From: Actinomyces marseillensis
Lineage (GTDB): Bacteria > Actinomycetota > Actinomycetes > Actinomycetales > Actinomycetaceae
DNA length: 64,000 bases
NCBI RefSeq assembly: GCF_900155605.1
Contig: NZ_LT707420.1
Coordinates: 600,158 to 664,157 of the forward strand
Direction of reading: 5' to 3'
Part shown: piece by piece, positions 18,877-26,410 of the stretch
Layout: every line of letters begins with the position of its first letter
Position numbering within the stretch: position 1 is the first letter of the stretch
Program-made: the position numbers and the translations under genes
The notes under the pieces: model-generated
Told to the model about the DNA's origin: nothing
Database searches by the model: none
The model's input: only the letters and a program-made list of their open reading frames with translations

Positions 18877-20019
18877 ATGACTGAATCCCTCAACACGGCA
18901 ACTGAGCCCACGCGCGCACAAATCCGCCGCTGGAGGCGCTATCTGGCCGAAGAACGCATGGAGGCACGCACCTATCGCGCGCTCGCGGAACAGCGAACCG
19001 GCGAGGAACGCCAAGTGCTTTTGGGCCTCGCCGAGGCAGAAGGGCGCCACGAAGAATACTGGCTCTCTTTGCTGGGCGAACATGCGCTTCCAGCGCCCCA
19101 CCCGCCGCTGCGTACCCGCATCTCGGCAATGCTCGCCTACATGTTTGGAACGATTTTCGTCCTGGCCATGGCCCAGCGCACCGAACAGCGATCCTCCTAT
19201 GAGGATGACGATGATGCTCCCGCACAAATGGCAGCCGATGAACGAATTCACGGTGAAGTTGTACGCTCGCTGGCTGAGCGTTCGCGCCAAACTCTGGCTG
19301 GGACCTTCCGCGCGGCAGTCTTTGGCATCAACGACGGTCTGGTCTCCAACCTTGCGTTGATTCTGGGCGTTGTCGGTGCGGGTATGAGTACCTCGAATAT
19401 TTTGACGACCGGTATTGCGGGCCTTCTCGCAGGCGCGCTGTCGATGGCCGCCGGCGAGTGGGTGAGTGTGCGCTCGCAGCGTGAACTCCTTGACGCCTCC
19501 ATTCCTGATCCCGAGGCCGATCGTTCCCTTCCCTCCCTCGACGTTGACGCGAACGAGTTGGCCCTGCTTTTCCGCGCGCGTGGTGAGGATGCGGAGCACG
19601 CTGATGCGCATGCCGCTGAGGTTTTCCGTCAGCTTGCCGAGGCCGAGGGGCGCGTGGGCGAAGACGCCGAGGACACGTACGCTATGCGTCGCCCGATCTT
19701 CGCCTCGCAAAATGAGCAGAACGCGGGGGCAAGCGAAGAAGTCGGAACCCCCATTCGGGCCGCGGCCTCGTCGTTTATTTGTTTCGCGACCGGTGCTCTC
19801 TTGCCGCTCATCCCTTACATTCTTGGCCTGAACGGAATGCTCGCAGCGGGGGTTGCGGTTGGACTTGTCGGCTTTGCGCTCATGTTCACCGGTGGAATCG
19901 TCGGTGTCCTTTCGGGACGGCCGCCCGCACCTCGAGCACTGCGCCAACTTCTCATCGGTTTTGGCGCGGCTGGTGCGACTTTCGCCCTTGGATTGCTTTT
20001 TGAGACGAGCGTGGCCTAG
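18877..20019 (+). CDS. Ferritin-like domain fused to VIT1/CCC1 metal transporter
   Basis: 380 residues. N-terminal ferritin-like/rubrerythrin half-domain (about 1-125) with metal-ligand patterns EERMEARTY and EAEGRHEEYW; C-terminal VIT1/CCC1 membrane domain starting at GTFRAAVFGINDGLVSNLALILGVVGAG, with the family segment AGALSMAAGEWVSVRSQREL and further hydrophobic helices at the C-terminus. In rhizobial MbfA the same fusion exports iron; manganese is the other candidate. The acidic stretch between helices (EADRSLPSLDVDANE onward) would be the cytoplasmic metal-binding region of the family. Probable role: relieving iron or manganese excess. Confidence 0.9.
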   Translation: MTESLNTATEPTRAQIRRWRRYLAEERMEARTYRALAEQRTGEERQVLLGLAEAEGRHEEYWLSLLGEHALPAPHPPLRTRISAMLAYMFGTIFVLAMAQRTEQRSSYEDDDDAPAQMAADERIHGEVVRSLAERSRQTLAGTFRAAVFGINDGLVSNLALILGVVGAGMSTSNILTTGIAGLLAGALSMAAGEWVSVRSQRELLDASIPDPEADRSLPSLDVDANELALLFRARGEDAEHADAHAAEVFRQLAEAEGRVGEDAEDTYAMRRPIFASQNEQNAGASEEVGTPIRAAASSFICFATGALLPLIPYILGLNGMLAAGVAVGLVGFALMFTGGIVGVLSGRPPAPRALRQLLIGFGAAGATFALGLLFETSVA

Positions 20020-20137
20020 GTAGCTTCACCTGGGGCGGGCGGAACTGAGCATGTCCGGGATACTGGGCTTGGCCTCGGCGCTCAATCTTGGGTTCTGAGA
20101 TCACCCCCGTCGCTCCTTGGAATCTCTTGAGAAGTGG

Positions 20138-20887
20138 ATGACAATAGGGACCGTGCTCGATACCCTCAATCAGACCTTGCCGGATCTCTTCCGCGCCATC
20201 GATCTTCTTGGCGTGCTGCTCAACGGGATTCTCGGCGGACGCATTGCGCGTATCAAGCGCTTTGATGCCGTGGGCTTCATGGTTCTGGCAATCATGTGCG
20301 CGCTCGCGGGAGGCATGCTCCGTGACATCATGCTCGATCAAGGCCCGCCCGTTGCCCTGACCGATCCCTTCTACTTGGGAACCGCGCTTGTCGGTGCGCT
20401 TGTCGCCATGCTCTGGCGCCTGGACTCGCGTTTTTGGCGGATCGCCCTGGTCCTGGCTGATGGCACGGTTTTGGGGTGCTGGGCAGCTACGGGTGCACTG
20501 AAGACGATTAATGCTGGGCTCGGTGTCGGACCGGCAATTTTGCTGGGAATTATGACTGCTGTGGGCGGCGGAATGATCCGCGATATCTCGGCTGGAATGG
20601 TTCCGCAGGTCTTTGGCGGGAACAATCTCTATGCAACACCGGCCTTCGTCTCTGCCGCGATCATGGCCGCTTTCGGGCAGTCGGGTCTGGAGCAGATCGG
20701 CATGTTGATTGCGACAATCGTGGGATCAAGTTTCACGGTTCTTGCACATTGGAGAAAATGGCAGCTTCCGTCGCATAATGACTGGACACTGACAATGACG
20801 GCAACGCAGCTTCGTGCACTGTTGCGCTTGCGTTCCGTCGATCATGAAGATGCACAGAAAATTATTGAGGAACGTTCGGATCAATGA
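20138..20887 (+). CDS. TRIC/UPF0126-family membrane protein
   Basis: 249 residues with about seven membrane spans and the duplicated UPF0126 signature: LAGGMLRDIMLDQGPP in the first half and VGGGMIRDISAGMVP in the second. The family is homologous to trimeric intracellular cation channels; bacterial members have been linked to cation or glycine movement, so the substrate is open. The ATG at 20138 has a GAGAAG upstream; a TTG at 20117 is in frame. Its stop overlaps the permease start by ATGA, so the two are co-translated. Confidence 0.88.
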   Translation: MTIGTVLDTLNQTLPDLFRAIDLLGVLLNGILGGRIARIKRFDAVGFMVLAIMCALAGGMLRDIMLDQGPPVALTDPFYLGTALVGALVAMLWRLDSRFWRIALVLADGTVLGCWAATGALKTINAGLGVGPAILLGIMTAVGGGMIRDISAGMVPQVFGGNNLYATPAFVSAAIMAAFGQSGLEQIGMLIATIVGSSFTVLAHWRKWQLPSHNDWTLTMTATQLRALLRLRSVDHEDAQKIIEERSDQ

Positions 20888-22383
20888 GCAATGAGGCACG
20901 TACATCGATAACAAATACACAGGCAGCAGCCACAACTGCACAGGGCCAAGCGCCGGTTCTTGGCGGAAACAAGTCCGGCTCGAAGAAGTTTAAGTCCTTC
21001 CACCTGCAGATGATGGCGCTGGGTAGCGCGATCGGCGCCGGGTTCTTTGTGGGCACCGGCGTTGCCGTTGCCGAGGCCGGTCCCGCAGTGCTGATCTCCT
21101 ATATCCTTGCTGCGCTGATCGTTGTTGCCGTGATGTATTCCCTCGCCGAGCTCGCTGCTGCGATTCCTTCCTCTGGTTCGTTCTCAACCTACGCGGAAGC
21201 TGGGATTGGACGCTGGGCTGGTTTCACTTCCGGCTGGCTCTACTGGGTCATGCTCATCATGGTGCTGGGATTGGAAATGACCGGCGCCGCGCAGATTTTC
21301 ACCCACTGGTTCCCGGGCGTTGCTCAGTGGGTCGTGACCTTGGTGATTGTCATTGTTCTGGGCGGGATTAACCTGCTGGCTGCCGGACACTTCGGAGCTG
21401 TCGAGGCGGGTCTTGCGGCCTTGAAGGTCCTGGCGATTGTGGCTTTCTTGGCTATCGGTCTGTTCATGCTCATCGGTTTCATCCCGGGGCGTACGCAGGG
21501 CTTGCACGAGGCCTTTGTCGGAAACGGTGGCTTTGCGCCCGCGGGCATTTCCGGAATCGCCGTCGGGCTCCTCGCGATCATCACCTCCTTTGGTGGCCTC
21601 GAAATCGTCACCATTGCCGCTGCCGAGGCCGATGACGCACGGCGCGCAATGTCGAAGGCAATCCGCTCAGTCATTTGGCGCATTCTGGTCTTCTACGTTG
21701 GTTCAGTGACCCTCCTGATTTGCCTGCTTCCGTGGAACTCCGTGGAAATGAGCAAGCGCCCCTTCGCGGCCGTCCTCGAAATGGCGCACTTCCCGGGGGT
21801 CGGCGTCATCATGGATATCATCATCTTCACTGCGCTGGTCAGTGCCTTCTCGGCAAATATCTACGCTTCTTCCCGTATCGCCTACTCCCTTGCTTCTCGT
21901 GGCATGGGTCCGCGTTGGCTTCTCGGATCGAAGGTGGAAGAAGCCACGCACACTGACGAAGGTGCCATTGAAGTTGCTGCTCTACACGGCGATATTGAGC
22001 ATGGTCGCACTCCCCGGAACGCGGTTGCGGTCTCGGTTGTGTTGTCCCTGATCTCGGTCGCCCTCAACTGGCTCTTGCCTGCCGTGATTTTGCAGATTCT
22101 GCTCAATGCGGTTGGAATGGTCTTGCTCATCGTGTGGATCATGATCGTCATTGCGCAGATCCGCCTGCACCCGTCTTTGGAAGCGCAGGGAGCTCTTTCG
22201 CTGCGCGTTCCGGGATGGCCGTGGGTTCCGAGGCTGTCGCTGCTTGGCCTCTTTGCGCTTATTGTCCTCATGCTCTTTAACGCTTCGGGACGTGCACAGC
22301 TGCTTGCGATGGGCTCGCTGACGCTGCTTTTGGTCTGTATTTACTTCGTGGACGAGAAGCTGCGTGAGCGGAAAGCTGTGTGA
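20884..22383 (+). CDS. Amino-acid permease, APC superfamily
   Basis: 499 residues with twelve hydrophobic spans. The APC signature is clear: FHLQMMALGSAIGAGFFVGTG in helix 1, the EAGPAVLISYILAALIV stretch, and the SSGSFSTYAEAGIGRWAGF loop typical of the AAT (proton-coupled amino-acid) subfamily. A hydrophilic, T/A/Q-rich head of about 35 residues precedes helix 1. Substrate not deducible; AAT members carry aromatic, basic or GABA-type amino acids. Translationally coupled to the TRIC-type gene. Confidence 0.9.
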   Translation: MSNEARTSITNTQAAATTAQGQAPVLGGNKSGSKKFKSFHLQMMALGSAIGAGFFVGTGVAVAEAGPAVLISYILAALIVVAVMYSLAELAAAIPSSGSFSTYAEAGIGRWAGFTSGWLYWVMLIMVLGLEMTGAAQIFTHWFPGVAQWVVTLVIVIVLGGINLLAAGHFGAVEAGLAALKVLAIVAFLAIGLFMLIGFIPGRTQGLHEAFVGNGGFAPAGISGIAVGLLAIITSFGGLEIVTIAAAEADDARRAMSKAIRSVIWRILVFYVGSVTLLICLLPWNSVEMSKRPFAAVLEMAHFPGVGVIMDIIIFTALVSAFSANIYASSRIAYSLASRGMGPRWLLGSKVEEATHTDEGAIEVAALHGDIEHGRTPRNAVAVSVVLSLISVALNWLLPAVILQILLNAVGMVLLIVWIMIVIAQIRLHPSLEAQGALSLRVPGWPWVPRLSLLGLFALIVLMLFNASGRAQLLAMGSLTLLLVCIYFVDEKLRERKAV

Positions 22384-22428
22384 GCGGATAGCGAGTCGCG
22401 CATAGATCGGCTGATGTGCGGCCTGAAT

Positions 22429-22476
22429 GCCTGAGCATCTGGATGCCTGGGCGTCTAGGCGCCGGAACGTCTGGGC
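22429..22476. repeat. Three imperfect 16-bp tandem repeats
   Basis: Units at 22429-22444 (GCCTGAGCATCTGGAT), 22445-22460 (GCCTGGGCGTCTAGGC) and 22461-22476 (GCCGGAACGTCTGGGC) lie in the 307-base spacer between the permease and the HNH nuclease. Apart from these repeats and the following terminator I see only a short AT-richer stretch that may hold the nuclease promoter. Confidence 0.5.
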
Positions 22477-22502
22477 GTTCGAACAGCATAGAAGTGCACT
22501 GG

Positions 22503-22540
22503 GAAGCCCGTCTCCTTCCAGGGAGGCGGGCTTCTTTTTA
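22503..22540 (+). terminator. Terminator after the amino-acid permease
   Basis: Stem of 13 pairs (GAAGCCCGTCTCC at 22503-22515 with GGAGGCGGGCTTC at 22522-22534, one G-U pair) followed by TTTTTA: a classic rho-independent terminator. Confidence 0.9.
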
Positions 22541-22690
22541 TCCACAGGGTGTAGGTCCTTTCGGCGTTTTCCACAGATCTGGGTGCTGTAGCGGGAAATG
22601 ATGACTCCTTGCGGCATAGTGTGAGGGAGGCATGGATGTTGTTTCCCTTAGGGTGTTGGTAGTTCTCAGGAAAGTCGGGAGGTGAGGAAG

Positions 22691-23392
22691 ATGAAACGCA
22701 CACACAGAGGGCGTCTGATCATTGTGTTCAGTGTCTTCCTCGCCGCTTTTGCGCTGCTGCTGGGATTCTGGTGGCGCGCCTCGGGGTCCACCCATGCAAC
22801 GGGACCGGCGGATGTGACCTTGGGGAGCGCTGATGATAGTCGCCGCGCGCTTGAAGAACTGCGCGTCATTGAGAAAGGGTCAGAATCAGTCCCGCAATAT
22901 TCTCGAGATCAATTCGGTCAGCGCTGGGCTGACGTGGACCGCAATGGTTGTGACACCAGAAACGACGTGTTGAAACGGGACCTGCGTGATCTTCAGATGA
23001 AGCGAAGCTCACCGCAGTGCGTTGTTGTGTCGGGGGTTTTAAACGATCCCTATACCGGGCGCCAGATCGAATTCCAACGAGGCGAGGATTCCTCCGAGGC
23101 CGTCCAGATTGATCACGTTGTTGCCCTTGCGAACGCCTGGAAGAGCGGGGCATGGCAGTGGGATGCAGCGCGGCGTCAAGACTTCGCTAACGATCCATTC
23201 AACCTGCTGGCTGTTGATGGGGCGGCGAATCAAGATAAAGGCGCGAGCAGTGCCGATCAGTGGTTGCCGTCCAACAGTGCATACCAATGCGCCTACGTCC
23301 AGAGGCAGATTGCAGTGAAAGCTTCATGGGGATTGGGGGTGACCCGGGCAGAAAAGAAAGCAATGACATCGGTTTTGGAACGGTGCCAGTAA
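22691..23392 (+). CDS. Membrane-anchored or secreted HNH-family nuclease (DUF1524-like)
   Basis: 233 residues. One N-terminal hydrophobic segment (IIVFSVFLAAFALLLGFWW) without a lipobox puts the catalytic part outside the membrane. The nuclease core shows FGQRWADVDRNGCDTRNDVLKRDL, the metal/catalytic QIDHVVALANAWKSGA and the NLLAVDGAANQDKG segment of secreted actinobacterial HNH proteins; two cysteine pairs may form disulfides. The ATG at 22691 follows GGAGGTGA at 22679-22686, close to the ideal ribosome site; a GTG at 22682 is possible. It could act in nutrient DNA scavenging, DNA uptake or attack on competitors; no immunity gene is visible. Confidence 0.88.
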   Translation: MKRTHRGRLIIVFSVFLAAFALLLGFWWRASGSTHATGPADVTLGSADDSRRALEELRVIEKGSESVPQYSRDQFGQRWADVDRNGCDTRNDVLKRDLRDLQMKRSSPQCVVVSGVLNDPYTGRQIEFQRGEDSSEAVQIDHVVALANAWKSGAWQWDAARRQDFANDPFNLLAVDGAANQDKGASSADQWLPSNSAYQCAYVQRQIAVKASWGLGVTRAEKKAMTSVLERCQ

Positions 23393-23447
23393 GGGAACTT
23401 GGTGGGGACCCTGGTTTCTCCGTGTCTTCCTCGAGCAACAAAAACAC

Positions 23448-23584
23448 CAACTTTCCCGTACCATCAGGCCGAAAAGTCAACACTTCAGCAACACGTAGTG
23501 TCCACCCTCCAAGTTGGTCGCCACCAACTTCAATACCGACTTTCCCGCAGCACTACACCAAAAAGTCCCCACATAACCAACACG
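23448..23584. repeat. Two 48-bp degenerate repeats flanking a small hairpin
   Basis: 23448-23495 and 23537-23584 align without gaps at 35 of 48 positions. Both begin C(A/G)ACTTTCCCG and end CCAACACG or GCAACACG, and each contains ACTTT and AAAGT as weak inverted arms. Between them AAGTTGGT-CGCC-ACCAACTT (23511-23530) is a perfect 8-bp hairpin that may terminate the HNH gene. The spacer 23393-23632 holds nothing else I recognise. Confidence 0.5.
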
Positions 23585-23632
23585 CTTTATCCTTTAACCC
23601 GCGTCGGCGCGTTCGAAAGCGGGTAAAGCAAA

Positions 23633-23663
23633 GCCCCGACCGGTGGGACGCACCGAGCGGGGC
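23633..23663 (-). terminator. Terminator of tRNA-Arg
   Basis: On the - strand, GCCCCG and CGGGGC bound a stem that also includes CGGTG/CACCG, followed by TTTGCTTT, just downstream of the tRNA 3' end. Confidence 0.7.
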
Positions 23664-23669
23664 CGCTTG

Positions 23670-23742
23670 CGCGCTCGAAGGGACTCGAACCCCCAACCTT
23701 CTGATCCGTAGTCAGATGCTCTATCCATTGAGCTACGAGCGC
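23670..23742 (-). tRNA. tRNA-Arg(ACG)
   Basis: Acceptor arms GCGCTCG / CGAGCGC pair fully; D-arm GCTCAATGGATAGAGC, anticodon stem CTGACTACGGATCAG with anticodon ACG at 23707-23709 (complement), T-arm GGGGGTTCGAGTCCC. No CCA is encoded; the discriminator is G. Confidence 0.95.
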
Positions 23743-23950
23743 AAAGCCGATTGATTGGCCGAGAAATAGTTTAAGCACAAGCTGCTCTGACAAGCAAACT
23801 CACAAATGCGTCATCAATCACATCCCCTGGTTTTCTGCTTCCCTGTGCCACGGAATTACCGCGCGATATCACGGAAGGAGGTGTGGCCTCGTCAACCAAA
23901 GAAATAGCAACGCGAATGGAGGGAACTTTCATTTGCTGGTCAAAATGAGT

Positions 23951-23972
23951 AAAAATGAAGAGGTCCATTTTT
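23951..23972. promoter_or_regulatory. Inverted repeat upstream of the nucleobase permease
   Basis: AAAAATG (23951-23957) and CATTTTT (23966-23972) form 7-bp arms around 8 bases, ending 23 bases before the permease ATG. It could be an operator or a leader hairpin. I find no purine riboswitch core in 23743-23995. Confidence 0.3.
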
Positions 23973-23995
23973 GAGTGACGTGCAGGAGCACAGCC

Positions 23996-25942
23996 ATGGC
24001 AAATAGCCAGCCAAAAATGTCCACCATCCACATCGACCCCGTCAATGCAGTCCCTTCTTTCCCCAAGCTCACAATCCTTGGTTTTCAACATGTCCTCGCG
24101 TTTTACGCCGGGGCAGTCGTTGTTCCGCTGGTTATTGCCACCGGATTGGGACTCGATTCGGCAACCACTGTTCACCTGATCAACGCGGACCTCTTCACCT
24201 GTGGTATCGCCTCGATCATTCAATCTGCAGGACTCGGACCCAAGATCGGTGTCCGCCTGCCGCTCCTTCAAGGAGTCACTTTCACTGCAGTCTCGCCCCT
24301 GATTGCTGTCGGTCTGGCGGCAGGCGGCGGAACTCAAGGCCTCGCAACAATGTATGGCTCCATCATTGTTGCCGGTATTGCAACCTTCCTTGCTGCGCCC
24401 TTCTTCGCGAAACTGCTGCGTTTCTTCCCGCCTGTTGTCACTGGTGCTTTGCTGACCGTCATGGGCACAACCCTTCTCTCGGTCGCGGCAAATGACATTG
24501 TCGCCTGGGGAAGTGCAGCGGCAAAGGTTGGCGCGGACCCCATTCCAGGAACCTTGCGAGGCCTCGCATACGCACTGGGAACCCTTGCAGTCATCGTCAT
24601 CATTCAGCGTATTTTCTCCGGCTTCATGGCGACTATCGCGGTCCTTCTTGGCTTGGTCGGAGGAACCCTTGTTGCGTGGCTCCTTGGAGACGCAAACTTC
24701 TCGGCTGTGGGGGAGGCGGCACCGGTGGGTGTCACCACCCCCTTCTTCTTTGGAATTCCGAAGTTCTCTGTCGCTGCGATCATCTCAATGCTGATCGTCA
24801 TGGCGATTACGGCGGTCGAGACCACGGGCGACGTTTTCGCCACGGGTGAGGTTGTTGGAAAGCGCATTACTCCCGCGCATATCGCTAATGCCCTGCGTGC
24901 CGATGGCCTTTCTACCGCTCTGGGCGGTGTCTTGAACTCCTTCCCCTACACCTGCTTCGCTCAAAACGTTGGTCTGGTGCGTCTGACTCGAGTGAAGTCC
25001 CGTTGGGTCGTCACCGCGGCCGGTGTCATCATGATCATCTTGGGTGTACTCCCCAAGGCTGGAGCCGTCGTAGCGTCGATTCCCAAGCCGGTGATCGGTG
25101 GCGCTTCCTTGGCGATGTTCGCTGCCGTTGCGGTTGTTGGTATTCAGACTCTGTCCACGGTTGATATGCGCGATAACCGTAATTCGGTGATCGTGTCGAC
25201 CTCAATCGGTCTGGGCCTGCTGGTGACCTTGAAGCCGGACTTAGCAGGATATGTGCCTTCGTGGGCGCAGATTCTGTTCGGATCCGGTGTGACTATCGGT
25301 TCGATCTGCGCGATCATCCTCAACATCATCTTCTTCCACATTGGTCGCAAGCCAGCTCCCGCGGTGTCGATGCTCGATGGTCGTCCGCTGGACTTGGACG
25401 CAGTCAATAGCTTGGGCGAAGAGAAGTTCGTTCGCGTGTTTGAGCCAATGTTCTCAGGCGTCACGTGGCCACTAGAGCGAGCATGGGCCCGCGCGCCTTT
25501 CGCTAACGTGTCAGAGTTGCGTTACGCCTTCCAAGACGCCGTTGCTCAGGCAAGCCCCGAGGAACAGGAATCACTGATTGCCGGCTACACCGATATCGTT
25601 GACCTCCTGTTGTCCGACGAGGCCGATGAGCAGGCTTTGGTGGACACCGGTTCCACCTTGCTGGGTGACTTTGACCCTGCGAAGCAAGAAGAGCTTCGCG
25701 TCTTGGGTAAGGCCTACCGCGAACGCTTCAATCGTCCGATGATCGTCTGTGTTTCACGCATTGATTCAGCGGATCAATTGTTGGCTGATGGTTGGCGCCG
25801 TGTTGAGAGCTCGGACTTGCGCGAAATGCGTGTGACCCTCAACGAGGTCATTGAGATCGCGGATAACCGTTTCGAAGCCATGGTCGCGGATGCGAATCCG
25901 ATCCACTCCGCGTGGATGCGCTCTTTCGACCAGCTCGACTGA
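23996..25942 (+). CDS. NCS2 nucleobase permease fused to an OHCU-decarboxylase-like domain
   Basis: 648 residues. Residues 1-460 form an NCS2 (xanthine/uric acid/uracil) symporter: FQHVLAFYAGAVVVPLVIATG at the start and the signature NSFPYTCFAQNVGLV. Residues about 475-640 match 2-oxo-4-hydroxy-4-carboxy-5-ureidoimidazoline decarboxylase, the last step from urate to S-allantoin: ERAWARAPFANVSELRYAF, ASPEEQESLIAGY, LGKAYRERFNRPMIVCVSR. The family's catalytic HPDL reads YTDI here (Tyr531 for His), while the DEQ glutamate and the later Arg remain. The tail may thus sense ligand or modulate transport rather than decarboxylate. ATG 23996 has AGGAG at 23984-23988; a GTG at 23975 is in frame. No other urate genes are nearby, so urate or xanthine as substrate is inferred. 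Confidence 0.88.
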   Translation: MANSQPKMSTIHIDPVNAVPSFPKLTILGFQHVLAFYAGAVVVPLVIATGLGLDSATTVHLINADLFTCGIASIIQSAGLGPKIGVRLPLLQGVTFTAVSPLIAVGLAAGGGTQGLATMYGSIIVAGIATFLAAPFFAKLLRFFPPVVTGALLTVMGTTLLSVAANDIVAWGSAAAKVGADPIPGTLRGLAYALGTLAVIVIIQRIFSGFMATIAVLLGLVGGTLVAWLLGDANFSAVGEAAPVGVTTPFFFGIPKFSVAAIISMLIVMAITAVETTGDVFATGEVVGKRITPAHIANALRADGLSTALGGVLNSFPYTCFAQNVGLVRLTRVKSRWVVTAAGVIMIILGVLPKAGAVVASIPKPVIGGASLAMFAAVAVVGIQTLSTVDMRDNRNSVIVSTSIGLGLLVTLKPDLAGYVPSWAQILFGSGVTIGSICAIILNIIFFHIGRKPAPAVSMLDGRPLDLDAVNSLGEEKFVRVFEPMFSGVTWPLERAWARAPFANVSELRYAFQDAVAQASPEEQESLIAGYTDIVDLLLSDEADEQALVDTGSTLLGDFDPAKQEELRVLGKAYRERFNRPMIVCVSRIDSADQLLADGWRRVESSDLREMRVTLNEVIEIADNRFEAMVADANPIHSAWMRSFDQLD

Positions 25943-25990
25943 GAAGCTTTTCAGGCAGCGGCTCATGCCGCCGCTTCTTGGCTAAGGCCG

Positions 25991-26024
25991 TGTGCCCCTG
26001 GGTGCTGCCGCACCCAGGGGCACA
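25991..26024 (+). terminator. Terminator after the permease fusion
   Basis: Perfect 14-bp stem TGTGCCCCTGGGTG (25991-26004) with complement at 26011-26024, loop of 6. No long T run follows. Confidence 0.7.
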
Positions 26025-26117
26025 GTCGTACCTGTACGGTCCCCAGGGCACGGGGTTGTCGGCGCGCGTTGCCCGGTGCGGCCTCGTTCCCGCGCTCTCT
26101 TCTTCTTCCTCCTCCCT

Positions 26118-26243
26118 CCCTCCTGGTTTAGCTCATTCATTCCGGGCCTATTGCTGTTCTAAGGCGGTAGGTGAGCGAGCTAAACCAGGAATGAGAGAGC
26201 TAACGGGGGAAGGGGAGAGCTAAAGCATGACTGCGCGATCTAA
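26118..26243. repeat. Dispersed palindromic repeat, copy A, with 20-bp GAGCTAA iterons
   Basis: TCCTGGTTTAGCTC (26121-26134) and its exact complement (26177-26190) bound a core containing CCTATTGCTGTTCT and GTAGGTG. Right of it GAGCTAA recurs at 26177, 26197 and 26217, with GATCTAA at 26237, exactly 20 bp apart. A homologous element lies at 50552-50637. It sits in the 468-base spacer between the permease terminator and the adhesin terminator, i.e. between convergent 3' ends. The rest of that spacer (26025-26117, 26244-26335) shows no gene. Confidence 0.8.
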
Positions 26244-26335
26244 GCCGCGGTGCGCGCACTGTTAAGACCGCAGGTTGGGCAGCACAAAGCGAACTCGCAA
26301 AAGCACGCCCCTGGAGACATAACGATAAAACACAC

Positions 26336-26374
26336 AAAAAGGGCCGGGCCCCGACTTTCGTCGAGGCCCGGCCC
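26336..26374 (-). terminator. Terminator of the giant adhesin gene
   Basis: GGGCCGGGCC (26341-26350) pairs with GGCCCGGCCC (26365-26374), extended inside by CGA/TCG; on the - strand the stem is followed by TTTTTGTG. Confidence 0.9.
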
Positions 26375-26410
26375 GAGCTTTGCGGTTAGAACCGCACTCG
26401 CGTCATGCGA

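Noticed and set aside
23743-23995. Purine riboswitch upstream of the nucleobase permease
   Set aside because: The conserved junction and loop sequences are missing; only a short inverted repeat is seen.
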